Source: CAWGXZ01 sp963826695
GTDB taxonomy: Bacteria > Pseudomonadota > Gammaproteobacteria > Burkholderiales > Burkholderiaceae_C
DNA length: 64,000 nt
Assembly (NCBI GenBank): GCA_963826695.1
Contig: CAWGXZ010000003.1
Location: 62,001 to 126,000 of the forward strand
Direction: 5' to 3'
Positions 46,501 to 56,356 of the stretch are shown piece after piece. Numbering within the stretch: position 1 is the first letter of the stretch; each line of letters starts with the position of its first letter. Position numbers and translations under genes: made by a program. Under the pieces are notes generated by a model that was not told the DNA's origin, made no database searches, and worked only from the letters and a program-made list of their open reading frames with translations.

Positions 46501-49500
46501 AACGACGCACCTGCCGGTGCGCAGGTAATCGTTGGCACGGCGACCGAGGACCAGACGCTGACGGTCGACACGAGCGGCATCGTCGACGCCGATGGCCTGG
46601 GCGCTTTCAGCCAGCAGTGGCTGCGCGATGGCGTCGCGATTGCCGGTGCGACAGGCAGCAGCCTGGGGCTCGGCGACGACGACGTCGGTCGCGCGATCAG
46701 CGTCGTCGTCTCGTATACCGACGGCCACGGCACGCGCGAGCAACTGACCAGCGCGACGACGGCGCCGGTGGTCAACGTCAACGACGCACCGACCGGCGCG
46801 CCGGTAATCGTGGGCACTGCGACCGAGGACCAGACGCTGACGGTCGACGCGAGCGGCATCGGCGACACCGACGGGCTGGGTGCCTTCAACTATCAATGGC
46901 TGCGCGACGGCGGGGCGATCATCGGCGCGACGAACGGCAGCCTGGTGCTGGGCGATGCGGACGTAGGCCGCGCGATCAGCGTTGTCGTCTCGTACCCCGA
47001 TGGGCAGGGCACCATCGAGCAACTGACGAGCGCGGCGACGGCGCCGGTGGCTAACGTCAACGACGCACCGACCGGCGCTCCGGTGATCGCCGGCACGGCG
47101 ACCGAGGACCTGACGCTGAGCGTCGACACCCGCGGCATCGCCGACCCTGATGGACTGGGCGCTTTCAGCTATCAATGGCTCCGCGACGGAGCGACGATTA
47201 CCGGCGCCACGAATAACAGCCTGGTTTTGGGCGACGCAGACGTCGGCCGCGCGATCAGCGTCATGGTGTCGTACACCGACGGGCAGGGCACCGCGGAGAG
47301 GTTGACCAGCGCGGTGACGGCGTCGGTGGCCAACGTCAACGACGCACCGACCGGCGCGCCGGTAATCGTGGGCGCCGCGACCGAGGACGAGACGCTGACG
47401 GTCAACACGAGCGACATTGTCGACGCCGACGGCCTGGGCGCTTTCAGCTACCAATGGCTGCGCGACGGGGCGGCGATCACCGGCGCGACGAATGGCAGCC
47501 TGGTTTTGGGCGACGTGGACGTTGGCCGCGAAATCAGCGTCGTGGTGTCGTACACCGATGGGCAAGGAACCGCCGAGCGAAAGACCAGCCCAGCCACGGC
47601 CCCTGTTGGAAACGTCAACGACGCTCCGACCGGCGCCCCGGTAATTGTCGGCACTGCGACCGAGGACCAGACGCTGAGGGTCGACACGAGCAGCGTCGCC
47701 GACGCTGATGGGCTGGGAGCTTTCAGCTACCAATGGCTGCGCGACGGCGTGGCGATCGCAGGCGCGACGAATGACAGCCTGGTCCTGGGCGATGCGGACG
47801 TTGGCCGCGCGATCAGTGTTGTCGTCTCGTACACCGACGGCCACGGCATGGCCGAGCAACTGACGAGCGCGACAACGGCGCCGGTGACCAATGTCAACGA
47901 CGCGCCGACCGGTGCGGCGGTAATCGCCGGCACGACGACCGAGGACCAGTCACTGACCGTCGACACGAGCCACATCGTCGACGCCGACGGGTTGGGTGCA
48001 TTCAGCCATCAATGGCTGCGCGACGGCGCGGCGATCGCCAGTGCGACAGGCAGCAGCCTGGTGCTCGGCGACGCCGACGTCGGTCGCGCGATTAGCGTCG
48101 TTGTCTCTTACACCGACGGTCACGGCACGCGCGAGCAACTGACCAGCGCAGCGACGGCGCCCGTGGCCAACATCAACGATGCACCGACTGGCTCGCCGGT
48201 AATCGTCGGCGCCGCGACCGAGGACAAGACGCTGACGGTCGACACGAGTGGCATCGTCGACGCCGATGGCCTGGGCGCTTTCAGCTATCAATGGCTGCGC
48301 GACGGAGCGGCGATCACTGGCGCCACGAATGACAGCCTGGTTCTGGGCGACGCAGACGTCGGAACGCGCGATCAGCGTCATCGTGCTCGTACACCGACGG
48401 GCGGGGCACCGCCGAGCGGCTGACCAGCGCAGCCACGGCCCCCGTCAGGAACGTCAACGACGCACCGGCCGGTGGGCCGGTGATCGCCGGAACCGCGACC
48501 GAGGACCAGACGCTGAGCGTCGACACGAGCGGCATCGCCGACGCCGATGGCCTGGGGCGCTTTCAGCTATCAATGGCTGCGCGACGGCAGTGGCGATCGC
48601 CGGCGCGACGAATGACAGCCTGGTTCTGGGCGATGCAGACGTTGGCCGCGCGATCAGCGTGTGGTCTCGTACACCGACGGGCAGGGCACGGCCGAGCAAC
48701 TGACGAGCGCGACGACGGCGCCGGTGGCCAACGTCAACGACGCGCCGACCGGTGCGGCGGAATCGCCGGCACGGCGACCGAGGACCAGCACTGACCGTCG
48801 ACACGAGCGCGCATCGTCGACGCCGACGGGTTGGGTGCATTCAGCTATCAATGGCTGCGCGACGGCGCGGCGATCGCCAGTGCGACAGGCAGCAGCCTGG
48901 TGCTCGGCGACGCGGACGTCGGTCGCGCGATTAGCGTGGTGTGTCTCTTACACCGACGGTCACGGCACGCGCGAGCAACTGACCAGCGCAGCGACGGCGC
49001 CCGTGGCCAACATCAACGATGCACCGACTGGCTCGCCGGTGATCGTCGGCGCCGCGACCGAGGACAAGACGCTGACGGTCGACACGAGTGGCATCGTCGA
49101 CGCCGATGGCCTGGGCGCTTTCAGCTATCAATGGCTGCGCGACGGAGCGGCGATCACTGGCGCCACGAATGACAGCCTGGTTCTGGGCGACGCAGACGTC
49201 GAACGCGCGATCAGCCTCATCGTCTCGTACACCGACGGGCGGGGCACCGCCGAGCGGCTGACCAGCGCAGCCACGGCCCCCGTCAGGAATGTCAACGACG
49301 CACCGGCCGGTAGGCCGGTGATCGCCGGAACCGCGACCGAGGACCAGTCGCTGCGCGTCGACACCCGCAGCATCGCCGACCCCGATGGCCTGGGCGCTTT
49401 CAGCTATCAATGGCTGCGCGACGGAGCGGCAATCACCGGCGCCACGAATGACAGCCTGGTTCTGGTCGATGCAGACGTCGGCCGCGCGATCAGCGTGATG

Positions 49501-51387
49501 GTTTCGTACACCGACGGGCAGGGCACGCGCGAGCAACTGACGAGCGCGACGACGGCCCCAGTGGTCAACGTCAACGACGCGCCGAGCGGCCTGCCCGTCA
49601 TCGTCGGTACGGCGGCTGAAGACCAGGTGCTGACCGCCGAAACGAGCGCCGTGTCCGACGCCGACGGCGTGGGCACCTTCCGCTACCAGTGGCTGCGCGA
49701 CGGCGCCTTGATCGACGGCGCGACGAGCGACCGTCTGCTTCTGAGCGACGCGGACGTCGGGCACTCGATCAGCGTCGCAGTCGCCTACACCGATGCGCTG
49801 GGCACCGCCGAACGGCTGTCGAGCACCGGCACGGCGACGGTCGCCAACGTCGACGACGCGCCCTCGGGGCGCCCGCGGATCGTCGGCGTGCCGACCCGCG
49901 GCGGCGAAATTGCTGCCGATACCCGTGACATTGCCGACGGCGACGGAGTCGGCGTGCTCGCATACCAGTGGTTCCGCGGCGATGTGGCGGTCGCCGGCGC
50001 CACGGGTTCGACCTACCGGCTCGCCACCGCCGATCTGGGGCAGGCGATTCGTGTGGTCGTCTCGTACACCGATGGCCACGGGCATCTGGAAAGCCTCGCC
50101 AGCGAGCCCAGCGCTGCGGTTGCCGATGACCGGGCGCCGATCGGCACGCCACGCGTCGTCGGCAGCGCGGTTGCAGGGCAGGTGCTGGCGATCGAAGGTT
50201 TCGATCCTGCCGCCGAGCCGGCTGTCGCTGCTTACCAATGGCTGCGCGATGGCGTGCCGATCGCCGGCGCGAGCGGCAGCAGCCTGCGGCTGGGCACGGC
50301 CGACATCGGCGCCTCGCTCAGCGTCGAGGTCTCGTTGAAATACGCCGACGGCAGCGTTCTACGCGCCAGCAGCGTGCCGACTGCAACGGTGGTCGCCGGC
50401 CCGGCACCCGCGGCGACGCCGGGCCGGCTGACGATCGAGGACGGCCAGGCCCTCGTGCTCGGGCCGGCGTCGCTTTCGACGTTGCAAGCCGGCGCCGGCA
50501 GCGAGCTGCGCTACGCCGTCAGCGAGGTGCGCAACGGTCGCTTCGAATCGTCGCTCGAGCCCGGCGTTGCGATTTCCGCCTTCAGCCAGGCTGATCTTGC
50601 GGCGGGGCGAATCCGCTTCATCCATTCCGCCGGCGCCGGCGTGCCGTCGTTCCTGGTGACGCTGACCGACGCCGGAGGCGGCTCGGCGACGCTGCGCCCG
50701 GTCATCGCGTTCCTGGCGCCTGCGGACGCGACCCCGTTCGTCAGCGGACGGATTGCCGTCGTGCCCGGACCGACGACGCCGGTGACCGCGGTGACGACCG
50801 CAACCGCCGAGGCCGCTGCGCCGAGCTTGGTCGCTGTGACCGGCAACCGTTCCCGCAGCAGTTTCGACACCGACCTGCTCGGCCCTCCCGCTGCAGGCGT
50901 CGAGCCGACCCTGTCATTGCAGCGCAGCGCGGTCCGCTTGCAAGTGGCCAGCAGCAACGCCCAGCGAATCGACCTCGTCGAGCGGCTCGACCCGGGTGAG
51001 TTCAGCCTGCGCCTGGCCGAACTCGCGCTCGATCCCGCGCTGTCGGGTCGCTCGCGCGAAGTCGCGCCGGGAGAAAGGGTGGCGGAGTTCGGGCCGAATC
51101 GAGTCGAGGGCGAAAGCTGGTTGTCGAGCGACGCAACCGTGCGCGTTGCCGGGGCGTCCTTCGGCGCCGGGGTGGTCTGGTGGGCGCTGCGCGTCGGCGG
51201 CCTGTTCACCAGCCTGCTGGCGTCGCTTCCCGCCTGGAAGCAGCTCGATCTGCTGCCGATCCTGCGCGACGACGAAGACGAGGAAGAAGACGATCCGGAC
51301 GCAGGCGTCGACGAGGACGCGCTGGCGCGCGAGGAGCGGGCGCTCGACGAGGTCCTCGGCAGCAGTCGCCAGGGGCGGCCCCGATGA
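37573..51387 (+). CDS. Giant LEPR-XLL / DUF4347 repeat surface protein (frame broken at 48.36-48.95 kb)
   Basis: One coding frame spans about 4,600 codons. The front frame ends by frameshift near 48423 and the same frame resumes at 48661 and again near 48940. Residues 16-25 read LEPRILYSAD, the LEPR-XLL motif seen at the N-terminus of very large exported proteins; there is no classical signal peptide. A DUF4347 domain follows (~55-245; H140 in LISHG, C183 in LLYGC). Next come Ig/cadherin-like segments (to ~1290) and ~32 tandem 93-residue repeats with core DADGLGAFSYQWLRDG. The end has a hydrophobic helix (GAGVVWWALRVGGLFTSLLA) and an acidic tail (DDEDEEEDDPD). I see no RTX nonapeptides. A GTG at 37570 is an equal alternative start. 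Probably an adhesin. Confidence 0.85.
41479..50400 (+). repeat. Tandem array of ~32 coding repeats, 279 bp (93 residues) each
   Basis: Each unit begins NDAPTGAPVIVGTATEDQTL, passes through GLGAFSYQWLRDG and ends TSAATAPVANV. Units 1 to 25 step at 279 bp with no length change (41479 to about 48177). The first two and last four units are more divergent, the middle is strongly homogenised. An isolated related unit sits earlier at about 39397. The fold is probably a bacterial Ig/cadherin-like beta-sandwich. Two three-unit (837-bp) blocks are recently duplicated within the array: 45845-46393 equals 46682-47230 by eye, and 47.9-48.4 kb recurs at 48.75-49.2 kb. Confidence 0.92.
48361..48950 (+). other. 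Cluster of about nine single-base indels within the repeat array
   Basis: Compared with sister repeats, extra bases occur near 48364, 48386, 48555 and 48589, a missing base near 48660, further missing bases near 48761 and 48789, and extra bases near 48810 and 48940. The net change is +3, which restores the frame and explains why the copy offset is 840 instead of 837 bp. Outside this stretch the array has no indels that I can see. This is either a consensus error in a near-identical repeat or true local damage. Confidence 0.75.
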
Positions 51388-52964
51388 AAATGCCGGTCGC
51401 AGCGAACCCCGGGTCGGAGGCGCCGTCGCGCCGCGCCGGGTCGCGGCGCAAGCCGCTGCTGCGCATCGGTGCCGTCGAGCGGCTCAGCCTCGGACTGGTT
51501 GCGCTGGTGCTCTGCCTGCTGATGTTTGCCGATCTGTTGTTCGGCATCTTCCCGGACCCCGTGGCGACGACCCGTGCCGAGCGCCAGCGCTTCGGCGAAG
51601 CCGTGGCGGTGCAGATCGCCGCGCTGCTCGAGGCGGGCGACGATCGCACGCTCGGCAACACGCTACAGCAGGTGGTTGGCCGCAACCCGGACGTGCTGTC
51701 GATGGCGGTGCGGCGCGTCGACGGCACGCTGCTGCTGCAGCGCGGCAACCATGTGCAGAATTGGGCCGCAACCGACAGCGGTCGCTCGACCACCGATCAC
51801 CTGCGCATCGCGGTGCAAGCCGGCAACCGGCACTGGGGCGACGCCGAAATCGCCTTCGCGCCGAGCGGACCACGCGGGCCGCTCGACTGGCTGCGCCAGC
51901 CGTCGGTGCTTCTTTTCGTGGTGGTCGGCATCGGCGGCTTCGTGCTGTTCTATGCCTACCTGCGCCGCGCGATGCAGTACCTCGACCCGTCCACGGCCGT
52001 GCCCGACCGGGTGCGCAGGGCCTTCGACGTGCTCGCCGACGGCGTGATGGTGCTCGATGCCAAGGGCCGCATCGTGCTTGTCAACCAGGCGCTGCGCCGG
52101 CTTCATCCGGCGGCCGCGGCCGAGATGAGCGGCCTGGAGCCCTCGCAGCTCGACTGGCTGCAACCATCGCTCGCAGCGCATGCCGGCATCGGCCCCTGGG
52201 ATCGGGTCCTGAAGGACGCGACCGCGCTGAGCGACGAGGCGCTGGCCATCGTCCAGCCCGACGGCAGCACGATCGAGACGATCGTCGGCTGCGCGCCGAT
52301 CCTCGACGGCCAGTCGCGGCAGCGCGGCTGCATCGCCACCTTCCACGACGTATCCGCGCTGCACCAGGCCAACCTGCGGCTGCGCCAGGCGATGACCGAG
52401 CTCGAACAGTCGCGCGAGCAGATCAAGGCGCAGAACGAGGATCTGCGCCGGCTGGCGACGCGTGACCCGCTGACCGGCTGCTACAACCGCCGCGCGCTGT
52501 TCGATCTTGCCGGCGACCTGCTGGTCGCCGCGCTGCGCCGCAACGGCGAACTCTGCTGCGTGATGGGCGACATCGACCATTTCAAGCAGTTCAACGACGT
52601 GCATGGTCATGCCGTCGGCGACCAGGTGATCCAGGTCGTCGCCCGCACCCTGACCTCGCACCTGCGGCAGGGCGACGTGCTCTGCCGCTACGGCGGCGAG
52701 GAGTTCTGCATCGTGCTGCCGAACACCACCTTCGCGCAGGCGCTCGAAGTCGCCGAGCGGATGCGCGTCGCGATTGCCGAAACCGCCCGCTCGGGCGTGC
52801 GCGGTGCCGAGGTGCGGCAGATCACCTCGAGCTTCGGCGTTGCCTCGCTGACCGACGGCGCAACGCAACTCGAGCAACTGATCGAGCAGGCCGACACGGC
52901 GCTGTATGCGTCGAAAGCCGGCGGCCGCAACCGGGTCACCGCCTGGCAGGCGCCGACGGCCTGA
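51384..52964 (+). CDS. Membrane diguanylate cyclase with periplasmic sensor and PAS domain
   Basis: A 526-residue protein whose ATG overlaps the giant gene's stop (ATGA). It has TM1 (~34-56), a ~115-residue periplasmic domain, TM2 (~175-193), a PAS-like domain (~208-325), a coiled coil (~328-355) and a GGDEF domain with an intact GGEEF active site (437-441) and the metal block GDIDHFKQFND. No RxxD inhibitory site is obvious five residues before GGEEF. Tight coupling to the giant gene implies that c-di-GMP made at the membrane acts on export or anchoring of that protein. Confidence 0.9.
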   Translation: MKMPVAANPGSEAPSRRAGSRRKPLLRIGAVERLSLGLVALVLCLLMFADLLFGIFPDPVATTRAERQRFGEAVAVQIAALLEAGDDRTLGNTLQQVVGRNPDVLSMAVRRVDGTLLLQRGNHVQNWAATDSGRSTTDHLRIAVQAGNRHWGDAEIAFAPSGPRGPLDWLRQPSVLLFVVVGIGGFVLFYAYLRRAMQYLDPSTAVPDRVRRAFDVLADGVMVLDAKGRIVLVNQALRRLHPAAAAEMSGLEPSQLDWLQPSLAAHAGIGPWDRVLKDATALSDEALAIVQPDGSTIETIVGCAPILDGQSRQRGCIATFHDVSALHQANLRLRQAMTELEQSREQIKAQNEDLRRLATRDPLTGCYNRRALFDLAGDLLVAALRRNGELCCVMGDIDHFKQFNDVHGHAVGDQVIQVVARTLTSHLRQGDVLCRYGGEEFCIVLPNTTFAQALEVAERMRVAIAETARSGVRGAEVRQITSSFGVASLTDGATQLEQLIEQADTALYASKAGGRNRVTAWQAPTA

Positions 52965-53153
52965 GGTCGCGATGCGATCGCGGCATCTGCGCCTGCCCCG
53001 GCGCTGCCTGAAAGGCGTCGACCAAGGGTTTCGGAGAGCGTGCGCATGCCCGCCAGCGCGCTTGCGCACTGCAAAATCGAGACGGACGGTACGAGCCAGG
53101 CGCTCGCCGCATCGCCTGCACGGCAAACCGAAAAGTCCCCCGGAGGAGACATC

Positions 53154-55343
53154 ATGAGAATCAAGTCAGCCCATCTTTGTCGATCGGCGCACCGCCTGAG
53201 CGGTCGCCGCGGCATGGCCCTGGTCGCCCTCGGCAGCGTGCTTGCCGGCTGCGGCAGCGACGGCATCGAGATCAACGCCGTGCCGTCGTTCGCCAGCCGG
53301 GTGCAGACGACCCGCTACGACGGTGTCGCCGACGATCTGCTGACCGGCGGTCTCGGCCGGACCGGTCTTGGAGCCGCTGCGGCGCCGGCGTTCGCCAACG
53401 CGGCGAGCCCGACGGCTGTGGAGCTGCGCCGCAACGCGATCTACACCAACTACCGGGCCCTGATCGACTACACGCCCGGCGGCGGCTACGGCAGCCTGTA
53501 CGGGCCGAACATCGACAACAACGGCAACAACACCCTTGGCGAGGGCAAGATCGCCGGCACCGAAACGATCGCGACCGTCGACGACGGCAGTGGTCGGCAG
53601 AACGTCACGCTGATGGTGCAGGTGCCGGCGAACTTCGATCCGGCCAACCCGTGCATCGTGACCGGCACCTCGTCGGGTTCACGCGGCATCTATGGCGCCA
53701 TCGGCACCGCGGGCGACTGGGGGCTGAAGCGCGGCTGCGCAGTGGCCTACACCGACAAGGGCAGCGGCAACGGCATCCACGATCTGGCAGCCGACCGCGT
53801 CACCCTGCGCGACGGCACGCTCGCCAGCCGGCAGAGCGCCGGCACCTCGGCGCTGTTCGCTGCCGAGCTGAGCGCCTCTGAACTGGGGAGCTTCAATGCG
53901 GCGTTCCCGAACCGGGTCGCCTACAAGCATGCGCATTCGCAGCAGAACCCGGAAAAGGATTGGGGCCGCAACACGCTGCAGGCGGTGAAGTTCGCGTTCT
54001 ACGTCCTCAACGAGCAGTACGGCAAGGTGGTCGACGCGACCAGCAACGCGCGCAGCGTCGACATCCGGCCCGACAACACGCTGGTCATCGCCTCGTCGGT
54101 TTCGAACGGCGGCGGTGCAGCGCTGGCTGCCGCCGAGCAGGACACCGAAGGCCTGATCGACGGCGTCGCCGTCACCGAGCCGATGGCACAGCCGGCGACC
54201 GCCAGCGGCCTGACCATCCGCCAGGGTGCGGCGACCGTCGCAACGCACAGCAAACCGATTGCCGACTATTTCAGCCACGCCAACCTCTACCAGCCGTGCG
54301 CCGCGCTGTCGGCGAGCGCCGGCCTGTCGCTCAATGCGGCCTTCTGGCCGGCGGCCTACACCGAGTCGGCGCGCAACCGCTGCACCGGGTTGCAGGCCAA
54401 GGGCCTGATCACCGGCTCGACGCTCGCCGAGCAGGCCGATTCGGCGCTGGCCAAGATGCTCGCCTACGGCTGGCAAGCCGACAGCAACTTCCTGCAGCAG
54501 TCGCACTACCGCTTCGCGACCAACTCGATCGTCGTCACCTACGTCAATGCGTACGGCCGCTTCAGCGTGCGCGACAACGTCTGCGGCTTCAGCTTCGCCA
54601 ACACCGCGGCGACCGGCGAGCCCGTCGCACAAGCGACAGCGTCGCAGGCATCGCTGTTCGCCACCGGCAATGGCGTTCCGCCGACGACCGGCGTCAACGT
54701 CGTCTACAACGAGTCGGTCGGCGGCGCCAAGCTCGATTTCCTCGGCGTCTCGCCCTCGACCACCCTTGCCGACTTCTCGCTCGACGGGGCGCTGTGCATG
54801 CGCTCGCTGGTCACCGGCCGCGATGCGGTCAGCGGCGCGGTGCTCACCGGCACGATGAAGGCGCAGTCGGACCGGGTGATCGCCGGCCAGCAGGAGGTGC
54901 TGCTCAGCGGTCGTCTGCGCCGCGTGCCGACCTTGATCGTCGCCGGCCGCAACGACACGCTGATTCCGGTCAACCATGCGGCCCGGGCCTATTTCGGCCG
55001 CAGCCAGATCGCGGCCGAAGCGCCTTCGTCGATCCGCTATGTCGAGGTCACCAATGCGCAGCACTTCGACACCTTCATCGCGTTCGGTGCGCTTCTTGGC
55101 TACGACACGCGCTACGTGCCACTGCATCGCTATTTCGTGCAGGCGATGGACCTGATGTATGCGCACCTGAAGAGCGGCGCGGCGCTTCCTGCCAGCCAGG
55201 TCGTGCGCACCGTGCCGCGTGCTCGCGCGGCCGACGGCAGCACCACGCCGATCACCGCGGCCAATGTGCCGCCGATCGTCGCTGCGCCGGCCGCGGGCAA
55301 CGTCATTGCGTACTCCGCGGGCACGCTGACCGTGCCGGAATGA
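53154..55343 (+). CDS. D-(-)-3-hydroxybutyrate oligomer hydrolase, lipoprotein
   Basis: A 729-residue esterase of the 3HB-oligomer hydrolase family, which cleaves short 3-hydroxybutyrate oligomers produced from PHB. A signal ending in a lipobox (VLAGC, Cys 33) suggests membrane attachment. The probable catalytic Ser lies in GTSSGSRG (~170-178); an Asp/His pair is likely in RNDTLIPVNHAARAY and NAQHFDTF. A strong GGAGGAG site at 53142-53148 fixes the start. The 189-bp gap upstream holds no other gene. This gene supports a PHB-metabolising betaproteobacterial host. Confidence 0.85.
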   Translation: MRIKSAHLCRSAHRLSGRRGMALVALGSVLAGCGSDGIEINAVPSFASRVQTTRYDGVADDLLTGGLGRTGLGAAAAPAFANAASPTAVELRRNAIYTNYRALIDYTPGGGYGSLYGPNIDNNGNNTLGEGKIAGTETIATVDDGSGRQNVTLMVQVPANFDPANPCIVTGTSSGSRGIYGAIGTAGDWGLKRGCAVAYTDKGSGNGIHDLAADRVTLRDGTLASRQSAGTSALFAAELSASELGSFNAAFPNRVAYKHAHSQQNPEKDWGRNTLQAVKFAFYVLNEQYGKVVDATSNARSVDIRPDNTLVIASSVSNGGGAALAAAEQDTEGLIDGVAVTEPMAQPATASGLTIRQGAATVATHSKPIADYFSHANLYQPCAALSASAGLSLNAAFWPAAYTESARNRCTGLQAKGLITGSTLAEQADSALAKMLAYGWQADSNFLQQSHYRFATNSIVVTYVNAYGRFSVRDNVCGFSFANTAATGEPVAQATASQASLFATGNGVPPTTGVNVVYNESVGGAKLDFLGVSPSTTLADFSLDGALCMRSLVTGRDAVSGAVLTGTMKAQSDRVIAGQQEVLLSGRLRRVPTLIVAGRNDTLIPVNHAARAYFGRSQIAAEAPSSIRYVEVTNAQHFDTFIAFGALLGYDTRYVPLHRYFVQAMDLMYAHLKSGAALPASQVVRTVPRARAADGSTTPITAANVPPIVAAPAAGNVIAYSAGTLTVPE

Positions 55344-55349
55344 GCGGCA

Positions 55350-55368
55350 GTGCCGCGGCCTGCGGCAC
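55350..55368 (+). terminator. Hairpin after the 3HB-oligomer hydrolase
   Basis: GTGCCGC (55350-55356) pairs with GCGGCAC (55362-55368) around a 5-base loop, 6 bases past the stop. There is no T tract; it may be a Rho-independent-like end or an mRNA-stabilising structure. Confidence 0.4.
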
Positions 55369-55590
55369 GCAAGCGCTCGCGCCGCGGGCTGCGGGCTCAT
55401 TCGGCCGTCCAGACTGGTGTTCGCCGGATCGGTAGTACCCTTCCTGCCTTCATGAACTCGGAAGGTGGGAACGGGACCCGTGCGTGGCCCGAGGTCGCTT
55501 CGAGCGGTGTCGTCGTAACGGTTACGGCAGGCACCCGAGATGCGAAGTCGGCACACGCGGCGGGGTCGTTCGCACCCTCGCACGCCTGCG

Positions 55591-56283
55591 ATGCTGGGAA
55601 GCTTCAAACCTGTCGTTCTCGAACCCTCCGGTGGCCGCCGCTCGCGTCGGGGTCCGCCGGGCTGGCTGGTCGGTGCGTTGCTCGGCACCGCCGCTGGAGC
55701 TGGCGGGCTGCTGTTTCTGCAGTCACGCGACGACGACACCCGGCTGTCGGCCGACGAGTCGAACCGCCTGCGCGCTGCATCGGAAGCCGCGGAGAGTGAG
55801 CGCAAGCGGCTGAAGGACGAGCTGGACTCGGCAACGCGCCGGCTCGAGGCGTCGGTGGCCGAGAAAAAGAGCCACAGCGACGAACTCGCAAAGGCCCGCG
55901 AAGGCGTCGACAAGCTGCGCGAGGAGCTTGCGGCGTTGATGACCGCGCTGCCGCCGGACACCCGCGGCGGCCCGATCGAGGTTCGCGCCGGCCGCTTCAC
56001 GGTCGAAGCTGGCAAGCTGGCCTACAGCCTGGTGCTGTCGCGTCGCAAACCCGAAGGGGCAGCCTTCAACGGTGTGGTGCAGCTCGTCGTCACCGGCACC
56101 TCGGGCGCGGGCGGAAGCACCACCTTCATCTCGAATCCGCTGCCGCTGAGCGTCGACCGGCATCAGACACTGCGCGGCAACGTACCCCTGCCCGACGGCT
56201 TCGCACCCAAGCAAACGACGGTCAAGGTCCTCGACCGCGTTGACGGCAAGCAGCAAGGGCTGCGCGTGTTGTACGTCGATTAG
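55591..56283 (+). CDS. Single-pass membrane coiled-coil protein, DUF6776-like
   Basis: A 230-residue protein: a basic N-terminus, one membrane helix (~22-41, WLVGALLGTAAGAGGLLFL), a coiled coil (~52-118, rich in Glu/Lys/Ala heptads) and a C-terminal beta domain (GGPIEVRAGRFTVEAGKLAYSLVLSR to LRVLYVD). It resembles the conserved betaproteobacterial DUF6776 proteins. The ATG at 55591 gives MLGSFKPVVLEPSG; an upstream ATG at 55540 adds Arg/His-rich sequence. Its function is unknown; the topology suggests an envelope role. It converges with rne. Confidence 0.7.
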   Translation: MLGSFKPVVLEPSGGRRSRRGPPGWLVGALLGTAAGAGGLLFLQSRDDDTRLSADESNRLRAASEAAESERKRLKDELDSATRRLEASVAEKKSHSDELAKAREGVDKLREELAALMTALPPDTRGGPIEVRAGRFTVEAGKLAYSLVLSRRKPEGAAFNGVVQLVVTGTSGAGGSTTFISNPLPLSVDRHQTLRGNVPLPDGFAPKQTTVKVLDRVDGKQQGLRVLYVD

Positions 56284-56298
56284 GCGTCACCAATGAAA

Positions 56299-56318
56299 AC
56301 GGCGCCGGAAGGCGCCGT
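56299..56318 (-). terminator. Rho-independent terminator of rne
   Basis: ACGGCGCC (56299-56306) and GGCGCCGT (56311-56318) form a perfect 8-bp GC-rich stem with a 4-base loop. Read on the minus strand the stem is followed by TTTTC, the expected U tract. It lies 39 bp beyond the rne stop codon. Confidence 0.8.
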
Positions 56319-56356
56319 GGTGTGGAGGCAGGCAGCCATTTGGCCGCCTGCGTCGT

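Noticed and set aside
42000..50000. RTX calcium-binding nonapeptides in the giant protein
   Set aside because: The Asp/Gly-rich segment is DADGLGAF followed by a Trp core, once per 93 residues. It does not form tandem GGxGxDxxx repeats.
41479..50400. Regular 279-bp repeats that could be mistaken for a CRISPR or satellite array
   Set aside because: The repeats are in frame, encode a consistent 93-residue unit and have no short repeat/spacer structure.
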